From contig CM033725.1 in assembly GCA_019671005.1 (NCBI GenBank), forward strand, positions 38,152,678 to 38,216,677: a DNA stretch of 64,000 bases. The letters run 5' to 3'. The DNA is from Hibiscus mutabilis (lineage: Eukaryota > Streptophyta > Magnoliopsida > Malvales > Malvaceae). Shown here in pieces: positions 21,505 to 32,249 of this stretch. The first letter of the stretch is position 1; every line of letters begins with the position of its first letter. The position numbers and the translations under genes were made by a program. Below the pieces are notes generated by a model. It did not search any database and had not been told where the DNA came from. It saw nothing but the letters and a program-made list of their open reading frames with translations.

Positions 21505-21881
21505 ATCTAGCCATCATTCCCTTGGGTTTGTGTCAACCAGGTTAACTTCAGAGATCACAACAACTTGATCTTCATTATCAACAAACTTTTTCGTAGTCAT
21601 TGTTCCTGTTTACAAAAGAACCAATACTCAGAATTAGTTATAATTCCAATAAATCGAAATTCGATTTTGTTTATTTCTGATTTTGATTTATCACAAAATC
21701 TATAACCTCAATTACTCCCAACGATAATTTCTGTAAAACAGATTTGTCTCGTTTATTTTTTAGATGTATGCAAACTCGTTTAAACGGCAGGAAGAATTCC
21801 TAAAACGTATTTGTTTGCTATCTCAGAACTGTAATTATTTCGAATTGCCTTGGATTTGATAATGATGGTCTGTCTTAAAAT
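21505..21881 (-). other. Copia leader without gag
   Basis: Only about 95 bases next to 21505 are readable in the pol frame (MTTKKFVDNEDQVVVISEVN at about 21600, then NPRE before a stop). The rest, up to the LTR at 21882, is noncoding. A normal Copia needs about 0.9 kb of gag here. No tRNA-iMet-like primer site is obvious right after the LTR. Confidence 0.7.
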
Positions 21882-22825
21882 TGTTGGACAAAAACAAAGT
21901 TAATCCGAAATAATTAAAATAATAAATCAAATAAAATAACTGAAATAAACGAAATAAACACAAGACTGTATAATTCAAAATACCGTTACGAAATAACTAG
22001 AAAGTAATGGCTGAGGCCTGCAGGAAAGCAGTTTTCTTAAGACAGATTCAACCGCTCTTCGGTGCTAGAGATCTTCGGTCGTCAGTCTCCCAAGATACAA
22101 CAGCAAATGATTATCTTCAACAGCACAACTGAGTAATCACGAACGAACTCGAGCCTTCGACTATCACCAAAATAACGCAGTTTTTTCGAGAGAGAAAGCT
22201 GTTGAAAATTGTGTGTTTTTGTATATGTTTTAAAACTGAAGAGAGGTCATGTATTTATAGGGGAAATTAGGTTAAACGTAACTTAAAAATATTCTAATTT
22301 TGTCCTCTATCGAATATTTGCGTGAACTGCAAGCATAAATTCAAATATGAAAATATCCCTTTAATTTCGAGATAATATGCTTGTCACAAAAGGAAAAAAT
22401 TAATTCGAAATGGTAAAATATCCGCAAGTTCATCAGGGCCCAACCGGCCCGAACATTCACGTCGCCCACATCGTGCGGGTGCACCCCAACCCAAATGGGA
22501 TTGGATTCGCACCCCCTGCTCGCAAGGCACAGGTTCAACTCAAGTTATTCAATGACCACAAAGTGAGTAAGTGTATATAAACACTTCCCAGCCCATTTAT
22601 CCCATCAATGTGGGATTGGGGGTTTCCATTTCCTTTTCTCAATTCACACCTCCTTACTTTGAGCATCAATTTCTCATTCATTACTCATCCGTTTTGAGAA
22701 TATGAGATATCATTGTAAAGGTCTCATGGAGTAGAATAAGATCCAATCGAATCCTTATTCGAATCTCTATCTTTACCCATTTGAAATATAATTCAAAGTT
22801 ACCATTTTATCACGTTTTTCCAACA
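21882..22825 (-). repeat. 5' LTR of the Copia element
   Basis: 944 bases matching 13094-14038, followed by target duplication CGAAC. Confidence 0.92.
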
Positions 22826-22830
22826 CGAAC

Positions 22831-22956
22831 ATGAATGGACACGAACAATATATTATGTCCGTTTAGTTGTTCGTGTTCGTTCATTTGTTCGATTAAAATT
22901 AAACGAACGAACATGAACATACCTCATTCTTATTCGTTCGGTCATTTACAGGCCTA
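22831..22956. mobile_element. hAT-like MITE, right half
   Basis: Continuation of 12712-13093 after the Copia insertion; GAACGAAC words and terminal TTACAGGCCTA. Confidence 0.65.
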
Positions 22957-22964
22957 ATGTCCCA

Positions 22965-23340
22965 TGTTTAAGGGGTACAATTAAAATTAATTGGGTACGT
23001 CTAGGAGATTACAAGGGGCGTATCATAGACGATTTTTGAGATTCACACATGTACCCAAATATTTTACGAGTTAATGTCTTTTGAATCTTCACCAATTAAA
23101 TGAGATTGATCCAACGCACCATAATTTTTTAAACGATACTCAAGGTTCCGGTGGAGCAAACTTACATCTAGAGGGTAATTTTCCTTTCAACCCTTTCAGT
23201 TTTTAAAATTCTATTATTATTTTATAAGGTAAATGTAATTTTAATTACGGAAAACTATATATTTAGTATCCAACTATGTCTGCATTACTATTTTGGTACT
23301 CAACTATTACTTTTAGCAAAATTAATATAATTTCTTAATA
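22965..23340. other. intergenic sequence
   Basis: No gene or repeat boundary could be supported. Confidence 0.5.
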
Positions 23341-24335
23341 TAAAGGCTTAATACAAAAATAAGTGTCTAAACTATACCTCTTTTTTAACTTTAAGTGCTT
23401 AAACTTTTTTGATAAAAATAGGTGTTTAACATTTCATTTCGTTAATTTAGGTGCCTCTTAGTTAACTACCGTTAAAAGAAATTCGTTAACCATTTGAATT
23501 TTCACACATAACAGGTTTTAATTTCTAATTTTTTTAATTAATTTTTATTTAAAAAATTTCAAAAGAAATCCTAATATAATATTTCAAAAAAACTCAAAAT
23601 CCCTAAAACCCAAATTATAAGATCTCAAATTGTCGTTGCTACCTCCGTCAATAGCCTCACTAGATCTAACCACTACCACCGCCGGAAGTTACTGCCCATT
23701 TCCCTAACCACCTATCGTCTAGGGACAGACGCATAATTTTATGTTAGGGGGCGAATTTATAAAATTTTATGGGGCAAAAATAGATTTTCAATGGAAAATA
23801 CATATAAAATTACTAAAAAAATATGAATTTCAAATTTTTAGGGGGCGACTGCCCGCTCCAGCCCCTCTCTGTGTCCAACCCTGCCATGGTCGATAACTAA
23901 TGAGAAGCATGTCAATTAGACTTCGAACAGCGAACGTGAATAGTTCCAGTCAAATGGCGTCTGATTGACACACCTATCGAAAATTACTGACGATGGATGG
24001 TTGGGAGAAATGGACGGTGGTCTCCAAAAAGAGTATCAACAGTAGCAACGCTAATTTTAGAATTTTGTAGTTTGGGGTTTTAGGGATTTGGAGATTTTTT
24101 TAGAGATTTGGAAATTTTGAGTTTTTTAAAAAATTTATTTCTTTTTATTTTTTAAAATAAAAAATCTCATATGTCACGTTCTTAATGGGTAACGAGTTTT
24201 TTTAAACAGCCGAACACTTAAAATTGTAACAGACTAAACGTTAAGTTCCTATTTTACAAAAAAAAATACTTTAAACTCCTAAAGTTAGAAAGATATATAA
24301 TTTGAACACTTATTTTTTTAATTAAGCCTAGTATA
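23341..24335. mobile_element. long-TIR (MULE-like) element upstream of WNK
   Basis: Left end AGGCTTAATACAAAAATAAG and right end ...TTAATTAAGCCT are inverse copies over about 200 bases, with the phrases AAATAAGTGT, CTTTAAGTGCTTAAA/CTTTAGGAGTTTAAA and ACTCGTTACCCATT. The terminal family resembles the element at 6666-10840. A GGGGGCGA-type AGGGACAGACGCA..TTGGACACAG sequence (about 23716-23880) looks like a smaller nested insertion. No transposase reading was found. Confidence 0.7.
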
Positions 24336-24522
24336 AATAAAAATTTAAATTATTCATTTTTAATCTTTAACATAAATAATTTATCGTACCTTTACTTTAT
24401 AATTTTAAAAATTATCATTTTCTATTCCTGTCTCGCCTCGAATCCATATAAGTGCAACATTCATGGAAGATATGTAGCAACGGCGACAAGTTTTGTGACA
24501 GGTGAATGACATTAGCAAAAGG

Positions 24523-24530
24523 TATAAATA
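24523..24530 (+). promoter_or_regulatory. TATA box of the WNK locus
   Basis: TATAAATA occurs about 230 bases before the 5'-UTR intron donor and is followed by a CT-rich leader with (TTTC)n at about 24684-24703. Distance and context fit a plant core promoter; the start site itself is not provable from sequence. Confidence 0.6.
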
Positions 24531-24554
24531 GAGGTAGTTTCTTTTTTTTCTTTT

Positions 24555-25348
24555 CTGCTGGCCAGCTTCTGCTGGTTTTTAGAGAGATTGCTTTCAATTC
24601 AACTACCAAAACGACACTTTGTGCCCATCTCTATATTTTCTCCCAATTCCCCTCATTAGGGTTAGGTTTCTTTCCTCTCCTAACCTTTCTTTCTTTCTTT
24701 CTTTGATTCTGCATTGCTGAGAAATGCTGAAAATCGAACTCCTTTTTTTCTCTCCAGGTAATCAGAAATTTAATTTATTATTTATATGCTTTTTGGCTTA
24801 ATTTTGGGCGATTCGGTTGGCGAATGGAGATGTAATTGGTTTATACAATTTATTTAATTCTGATCAGGTTTTATTGTTTTATGATTGTTTGTTTATTTTG
24901 GTTCCTTGATCGAAAAGCAAAAGAGTTCATGAAAATCAAAATACATAAATGTACTTTAACATTGAACCATTACGTAAGAATGGGTATTGTTTTGTGATTT
25001 ATTTATTTATTTACTTTTTGATTCACCGTGTGCTTTTTGAGAGGCAACGGAAATGGAATATATATAGCTAAATTTACAAACCAAAATTGCCTTGGGAACT
25101 TCTTTTTAGATTTTATTTATTTCCTTCATTGAATGTTTCTGTTTAATGATTACAAATGCACAATGTGTTTAAACTAATCTGCCTGTTAATTGTTATGTAA
25201 TTTTGCAGTATATAATGGTAGCTAAATAAGCCTAGGATTTAGTTTGATTGATCAATTTTGGTAACGGAGAAGTGACCCCAGTTATTGATTTTGATTCTTT
25301 TTTTGGGGGGTGATTTTGCAATACAGGATGCAATTTTAGGGTTAGAAA
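24555..25348 (+). other. 5' UTR with an intron
   Basis: A leader exon ends CTCTCCAG|GTAATCAG at 24757. The intron runs 24758-25326 and ends TTTTGCAATACAG, after which 22 leader bases precede the ATG at 25349. The leader start is inferred from the TATA box. Confidence 0.6.
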
Positions 25349-28122
25349 ATGGTAGGAACAGGAACTGTAGAAGATGGTGGTGCACATGCGGAGCCCCCTG
25401 ATCCTGACATTCTTGAGATTGATCCAACTTCTCGATACATAAGGGTAAATTTTATTTTTTGATCAGTTGAATTGAAATTTTAATTAACTTATATTCAATT
25501 GTTGCGGGGCATGTGAAAATGAAAGACTGAAGTTTTCAACAATGCTTTGAAGCTTATTTGGCTTTTCATTTAAAAGAGGAGGTGAATATTTCAACTAAAA
25601 ATCTTGGGTTCTTTGCAGTTCGTTCTTTTGGTTATCTTTTGCTTACAATATTTAGAAATTTTCAGTCTTTTAATTATTCAATTATCCTGCATTCTTGCTA
25701 TAACCAAACTAAATGTTATACTGTTGGCCACTATTGTTTCACCTTGTTGGCTGATATATTTGATAACAGTACAATGAAATGCTTGGAAAAGGTGCCTTCA
25801 AGACAGTGTATCCTTTACCTGAATCTGTGGGATTGAGGGTATTATTACTTTGTTTTTGCAAATATGCCTGTTTGTAATGTTTAATAAATTTGGTGATAAA
25901 GTAATGATATAAGCAGAAACAAGCTAATCATTTTACAATTGGATATTTCGTTTCTTGGCACCCTTTTCCTTAATTTTATAACCAACCAGTTACAAAGCAT
26001 TTGATGAAGCTAATGGCATTGAAGTTGCATGGAGCCAAGTTCGAATTGATGAGGTCCTACAGAAGCCAGAAGACTTGGAGAGACTGTATTCTGAAGTGCG
26101 ACTCTTGAAATCGTTGAAACATAGTAATATTGTGCGGTTTTTCAATTCTTGGATTGATGATAAAAAGAAGACTGTCAATATTATAACTGAGTTGTTCACC
26201 TCAGGCAGCCTCAGGCAGTAAGTTTACTCTTATCATATTCATATCCCTGCTGAAGTTCCACCTTTTTTTATGATTAAATTATCCTTGTGGTGAATGTGTG
26301 ATATCTGATTTAGGTACCGTAAGAAACACAAGAAGGTTGAGATGAAAGCAGTGAAGAGTTGGGCAAGACAGATTTTAGCTGGTTTAGTCTATCTGCATAG
26401 TTATGATCCACCGACTATACATAGGGATTTGAAGTGTGATAACATATTCATCAATGGCAACCAAGGTGAAGTTAAAATTGGGGATCTTGGGTTGGCTACT
26501 GTTTTGGAGCAATCTAATGCTAAAAGTGTGATAGTATATTTTCAATTTGCCTCAGTTTATTATTTATATCTGTATGTTATTGTTATGTTCATTTTCTTTA
26601 TTTGCATTTATGTTGATCTATCCTATTTTTTTACTGCCATACATAAAAGAATCCCTGAATCTTTTTATGGGACAGGGACCCCTGAGTTTATGGCACCTGA
26701 GCTGTATGATGAGAATTACAATGAGTTGGTTGATATTTATTCCTTTGGAATGTGCATGCTGGAGATGGTGACTTTTGAATATCCATACAGTGAGTGTAGA
26801 AACTCAGCCCAGATATATAAAAAAGTTTCATACGTAAGTTCTTCATTTACTTTAACTTGAGAATACTGGTTAACCCTACACTTCTATATACTTTTACTTC
26901 TTCAAACTTTGTAGGGAATAAAGCCTGTTGCCCTTTCTAAGGTTAATGATCAAGAGATGAAACTATTTATTGAGAAGTGTTTGGTTCCAGTGCCTCAAAG
27001 ATTACCCGCGAAGGAGCTTTTAATGGACCCCTTTCTTCAAGCAAATGCATCAGCAAAAAATCATGCTTTTATCACTCCCTGATATCGTTATGCCGAAAAT
27101 GGGAGGCTTTGGAGATCGCTGTCTCATGTCAGAAACACCGGCTTCCACAAAGAATAGACCTTCCTCGAAGGATCTTAATAGTGATAGTGAGCTGCCCGTG
27201 ATCAAATTTCTTGATAATTCCTTGGGCATTGAAGTTCGAAGGACAAACAAAGGCAACATTTTCATGTTAAAAGGAGAGACAAAAGATGAAAACTCTGTAT
27301 CATTAATACTTAGAATAGCTGATCGGAATGGTAAAATAATAGTCATAACGGGAATCATCTCAGCTCTCGCTTTCTCTGTATTTGTACACTAATTTCTTTT
27401 TACTTTGTTTCATATGTGCAGGTCGTGTGAGAAATATTCATTTTCTCTTCTTCCTTGATAGTGATACTACCCTCTCAGTTTCAAGTGAAATGGTTGAGCA
27501 ACTGGAACTAGCGGATCAAAATGTTGTGTTCATAGCATAATTGATTGATTTGATGTTGCTGAATCTCTTTCCGAGTTGGAAACCTTGTGTTCCCGTTGAG
27601 CATCTGGTTCTTCCAACTAGAAGACGATCTTCAAGAGATAAACAGCGGCGCTCTCTGCAAGAACATGACTCTATCACTTTAGGAGCATCTGATGAATCAA
27701 CAAAGCAAGGTCCTTGTTCTGTGAAATATACCGGAGAAGCGTCTCATGCCAATTTGATGGCAGAAACTTCTGGCTCTGAGATGTCATTAGATTCTGCAAA
27801 CTCTACTGAATTGAATGGTAAACCTAGCTCCATGCAATCACTAATGTCTGCTGAATCAGGGCCTATGGGCAGTGATGGATGTGGGTTCAAAGGAAGTATA
27901 TCTAGAGCAGAATTATCGGTCGACGCTCAGAGTAAGTTGATGAATCCTGTATCTTCATCTCCTTGTGATGATTCTGAAGATGAGGATTTAAGAATGGAGC
28001 TTGAAATGATTGAGATGCAGTATCAGGAGGCAATGAAAGAAATACATAAGAGAAGACTTGATGCTATCATGGACAGGCGAAGAAGATTGTCCCAGAAGAA
28101 GATGCAGTCGGATGATAACTAG
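25349..28122 (+). pseudogene. WNK: WNK-family serine/threonine kinase locus with disabling lesions
   Basis: Exons by splice signals: 25349-25444, 25770-25807, 25990-26217, 26314-about 26533, 26676-26833, 26915-27330, 27422-28122. The product matches plant WNK kinases: the catalytic lysine sits in the glycine loop (GKGAFKTVYKAFDE), subdomain II lacks it (EVAWSQV), then HRDLKCDNIF, GDLGLA, TPEFMAPELY and CLVPVPQRLPAKELLMDPFL. An OSR1-C-like segment follows (SVSLILRIADRNG) and a C-terminal coiled coil (LRMELEMIEMQYQEAM). Lesions: exon 4 ends ATAGTATAT where ATAG|GTATAT is expected; a one-base frameshift lies near 27045-27080; TAA at 27538 replaces the expected glutamate codon. WNKs act in ion, clock and ABA signalling; this copy likely gives a truncated product or none. 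Confidence 0.85.
25808..25989 (+). other. U12-type intron in the WNK locus
   Basis: The donor reads GTATCCTTTACC, a perfect match to the minor-spliceosome consensus RTATCCTTT. A branch-like TTCCTTAAT lies at 25966-25974, whose A is 16 bases before the acceptor AG. The intron splits the valine codon of GAFKTV in the glycine-rich loop. Confidence 0.8.
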
Positions 28123-29523
28123 TTCATCTCCATCCTCCACCACAACAGATAAAAGGTAAATGGCCCTGCAAATGTACATATTCTAGTATGGGTACATAGG
28201 CTCCTTTTATTTCTATTTTTATTTTCCGTCTTGCTGAGTAGTAGGAACTAGGAAGAGGGAGCCATTGTTAAATACAACATTTTGCCATTTGGAAATCGAG
28301 AACTTGAAGTTTGTTCTTCATTTTGATACCCTGAATTTACTAGTAATTTTGGAGTAATTAGGGTATTACCAAGTTTTGTATAGCTCCAATAGTTTTCTAT
28401 TTGATTTTAATAGCCAAATTATAGAGTAACATGACCAAAACCTATATAAAGAAGAAACTTTAGGAAATGGAGAGTAACTTTGTAGCTATGAATTGTTTGG
28501 CATCAAATTTTAGATTTTATCATTTTCTTATGTATCAAAGAAATGAAATGCACTTCATATTTTAATTTGCGTTGCATATTTAAATTATATTGTTATGAAT
28601 TTTATTATGTCAATCTTTATATTTTATTACTTGTATTTAAATAATGTTATTATGAATTTTAATATGTATTAATTTTTCTTGCACTTTTAATAATTCATTT
28701 TACGTAATGTGTTTTAATTATAATTGAAAATTATATTACGATTTTTGTAACACTTCGAATCCAACTCGAAATACTTATAGGTCTGCTAATATCACATTTA
28801 GACCACCAGAACGATTTACAATTTAAAATTATTAAATTAAATCAATTAATTTTGTAAACCGAATGAAGTCGATGGTAAAATATGAATATAAAACACTTTA
28901 GAAACACGTCTTAAACATACTTTTTAAGTTAAATGCACTTTGATATTTTTTGTAATATTTTCAAAAATATTTTTTCTTTAAATTGTTATATCAAAATATT
29001 TAGCTTAACATAATTGTCTCTTACTTTTTTCTTCCCTCAAACCTTAAAGGTCTCTCGTATCTCCTTGAAAGCTTAAACCAACAACGAAAGGAATTAAAAT
29101 GACATTTTTCATGCTGGAAGGATAAAATAAACCTTGGGATGCATAAATGAATAAAGAATCAGTTGAAGAACTCATTTTTTTCCAAGCTTTCTTTAAACTC
29201 CGATTGGACCAAACCACCATTTTTTTAGAGCTTGAGAGCTCGTCTTGAAGCTCATGAAGAGAGGAAAAAAGAGTTCTCCTTGACTACTCTTGATGGAGGA
29301 TGTAACTAGAGATTGAAAGTTAGGATCAAATATTGAAAACGATAAAATCTATTAAGTATTTAATTATAAATATTGAGAAGGACAAATATTTTAATTGACT
29401 AACATTTAAATTAAAAAGGACAAATTATTATTGTACTAAAAGTTTTTAGGGATACAAATGAGCTGGAGCAAAAGAATACTTAGCTCTTTTTTAAAACAAA
29501 TCTCACGTAAAAAAATAAAATAA
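28123..29523. other. WNK 3' flank and AT-rich intergenic sequence
   Basis: The first few hundred bases after the stop would be 3' UTR; no polyadenylation site could be fixed. From 28747 the sequence TGTAACACTTCGAATCCAAC resembles a decayed LTR terminus of the TGTAACACCC type, but no second end was found. Confidence 0.4.
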
Positions 29524-30284
29524 AGGGTAAAATACATCGTTTATCACTCAACTATCTTTTCATTCTTATGTTGGTCACTTAACTTTTAATCTTTTCAATT
29601 TACTAATTGAACTTTCGGATTGTTCCTATTTTGGTCAGTATGAAATATTTTATTATTTTTTGAATTTTTTAATATTATTAAATATAAAAATAATTTAAAA
29701 TAAATAATAAAATCAAATTTGTTATTATTAAAATTAAATATACAAAAAAAATTCACCGTTGGTCTTAAAATCAACAACCATTTGATCCACAATTGTACTA
29801 ATGGACTCGTTTTGGCACGTTGAGTCCGAATTTAGTGTTTGTTTCACCAGAAAATGTCCCAAAACCTACAAATTTTATTTGAAACTTTTCAGTTTCCTTA
29901 CTTTCGGCCTCTTTTTCGTGGACTTCAAAGCATTTTTCGGCAAATAGAAGTTGGATTCAGACTTAAAGGGTCAAGACGAGGGACCGATGAAATCTGGGAC
30001 TGAACGACCACCATTTACGGCCATCGGTGGTTGCGTCCGACGACAGCAAATGGTGGCCGACGAACAGTTGAATTTAATTTTATATTTTATATTTTAAATT
30101 ATTATATTAAATAATAATAATAATAATAATAAATACCAAAATATTCAAAAAGTAATAAAATAATTGAAAGTGACTAAAACATAAGCAATCTAAAAGTTCA
30201 ATTAGTAAATTGAAAAGTTTAAAAGTTGAGTGACCAAAATAGGAGTGAGAAGATAGTTGAGTGATGATATGTGCATTTTGCCCT
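29524..30284. mobile_element. MITE with about 115-base TIRs
   Basis: Left arm AGGGTAAAATACATCGTTTA... and right arm ...GTGCATTTTGCCCT are inverse copies. Both hold CACTCAACTATCTT, TTGGTCACT(T/C)AACTTTTAA and TTCAATTTACTAATTGAACT. AAAATAA flanks both sides. The core carries a GC-richer block (29810-30060) and a (TAA)7-8 run at about 30109-30132. There is no transposase. Confidence 0.8.
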
Positions 30285-31876
30285 AAAATAAATTCAGCCA
30301 ACTTTTACATCTAAGGTTAAATTTTCTCATTGGTCCCCAGCTATGCAATGTAATTCAAAAACCTCATTTTTATCATCTTTTGACCAAATCTAATTCAATT
30401 CAAACTCAATACTTGACCCAACAAGCCCGATACTTAATAAACCAGTCATCTAAAGTTTGGGTCAATACTTAAGAGGTTGATTCCGAAATTCGAATAGTTT
30501 ACAATTATAAAATTTGATTAATTAAATTAATTGGTATAATTGACAGTTTAAATTATAATTAATTTATATTAACTTCATGAAATTAAAATCTAGACGCATA
30601 AAATAACATACAACACGTGTAACAAAAAAACTAGTCTAAGAAAAAACAAGCTATTGCTGTAATTTACACTCTTCTACCATTTTAGATTTTTATTCAAGTT
30701 TTCTGTTACAACCTAAATGATGTACCATTTCTTTGCTTGTAAAAAACATAAAACAAAAGAAATATATGGTTCATTTATTGCCACTATTGGTATAATAATT
30801 AATTAATTGGAGACTGTGTACTACTTATTTTCCTGGAGTATATGGATCAAATCATAATGTAGAATAATTCACTGCTAAAACTAGGTGTCATATTCAAATG
30901 ATTAAAGTAACTTTTGAAATTTTAAAAAGAAAATTTGAGGATAACTAACAAATTGTGCTTTGTTAACATTATTTTAGTAAGATGATTTTATGGAATAATT
31001 TTTTATTTTTTCCAATTAAATGAAAAGGTCATTACTATTGTTATTTATTTATTCATTCTTTTTCTTCCGTAAATAAAAGCTAAAAAGCATATTTCAATTG
31101 AACTTATGGAGTGGAGTGATCTTAGTAGTAAAGTGTAAGATATTTTTTTCTAGCGACTCAAGTTCGAGTTACGTATTTTATAATTGTACGTAAATTTATT
31201 TATATATGAAATCAGATTAAAATACCACTTTGTAATAAGATTAGAATATTAAATACATTTCAATTAAAAATATATTTTATATAAAATCGTACTAAAATAC
31301 TCACTTGGCCAAAGTGTTTCATCATAATCCTTACTATGTTCTCTTTCATCTCCTTTTTTTTCTTTTTCTTTTCTATCTCTTTAGTTCTTTGTTTATGTAT
31401 ATTTAAGTTTTTTGTGTGTTATTTTGGTTAATAGGTCTTCCTATTTTCTAACTCTTATAACACGTTTTTTTTTTTAGAGTTTGATTTGACGCCGTCTCTC
31501 TAATTGACATTCATTTGGTTATTTTGTGATTTGAACCTCATATTTGTTCTCTCATATTGATCAATGATCGCAATCACCAAAGATAGATCGTGAATGAGTT
31601 GCGATAAAACTAGTTTGTTAATATGTCACATTGTTATATGCATTTTTTAATATGTCGGTAAAATTACAAGGTAATATCTATTCAATTTTTGTTATATGCA
31701 TTTTTATGTTAATGTTGATGATGTTTATTCTTCGTTGACGACAATGGTGTTTGTTTGTATCTATTATTTTTTGAGTTGTTTGGTTGGATTTTCACTCTTT
31801 CCTTGTATGATTATATTTTATTATTTAATGTTAGTTTGTGCACTTTGATGGTTTTAGAGGAAATGATAAATTAATG
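30285..31876. other. AT-rich intergenic sequence
   Basis: No open reading frame with family features, no clear repeat and no RNA gene seen. Confidence 0.5.
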
Positions 31877-32249
31877 TGATTAGTTTACTCTAAAAAACTG
31901 AGTGGTTTTATTTAACTCTAAAAAACCCTAACAGTAAAACCTTAATGATCCTAGTTACGGTCGGCCGCGACCATATGAGAGTCCAGGCAGCAGGCCATCG
32001 GAAGGCGTGGCTCCGTTCGAAGGGACACTATCGTTAGAGCACCCTAGATCCCCTTTAGAGGATTTACGATTACAAAAGGATTGAATAAGTCTGAAACACG
32101 TTGATACCATGGATGCTGATGGGATGACTAATGAATCGGCCAAGCCTGAAACAATGGAGTCGGACGACATTGAGGACCAAGGATTGAATAAGTCTGACTA
32201 GAATACTCGTGAGGGCGGGCCTGATGCAGCAAAAGCTTCCTATGCAAGC

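Larger units (their letters stand above)
13094..22825 (-). mobile_element. nearly full-length Copia element with two nested insertions
   Basis: Two 945-base LTRs flank the unit, both TGTTGGACAAAAAC...TTTTTCCA(G/A)CA. The 5-base target duplication CGAAC is perfect (13089-13093, 22826-22830). Minus-strand order: 5' LTR, leader, protease end, integrase, linker, reverse transcriptase, RNase H, polypurine tract, 3' LTR. The order integrase before reverse transcriptase identifies Ty1/Copia. Gag is not present. Pol carries stops and shifts, so it is inactive. Insertions at 15324-16809 and 17533-19950 came later. Confidence 0.93.

Noticed and set aside
26547..26771. A 74-residue frame inside the WNK kinase exon
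   Set aside because: It is the +1 shadow of the kinase domain; it matters only as the product of frame-shifted splicing.
28747..29470. Possible LTR starting TGTAACACTTCGAATCC
   Set aside because: Only one end resembles an LTR; no partner end or target duplication was found.
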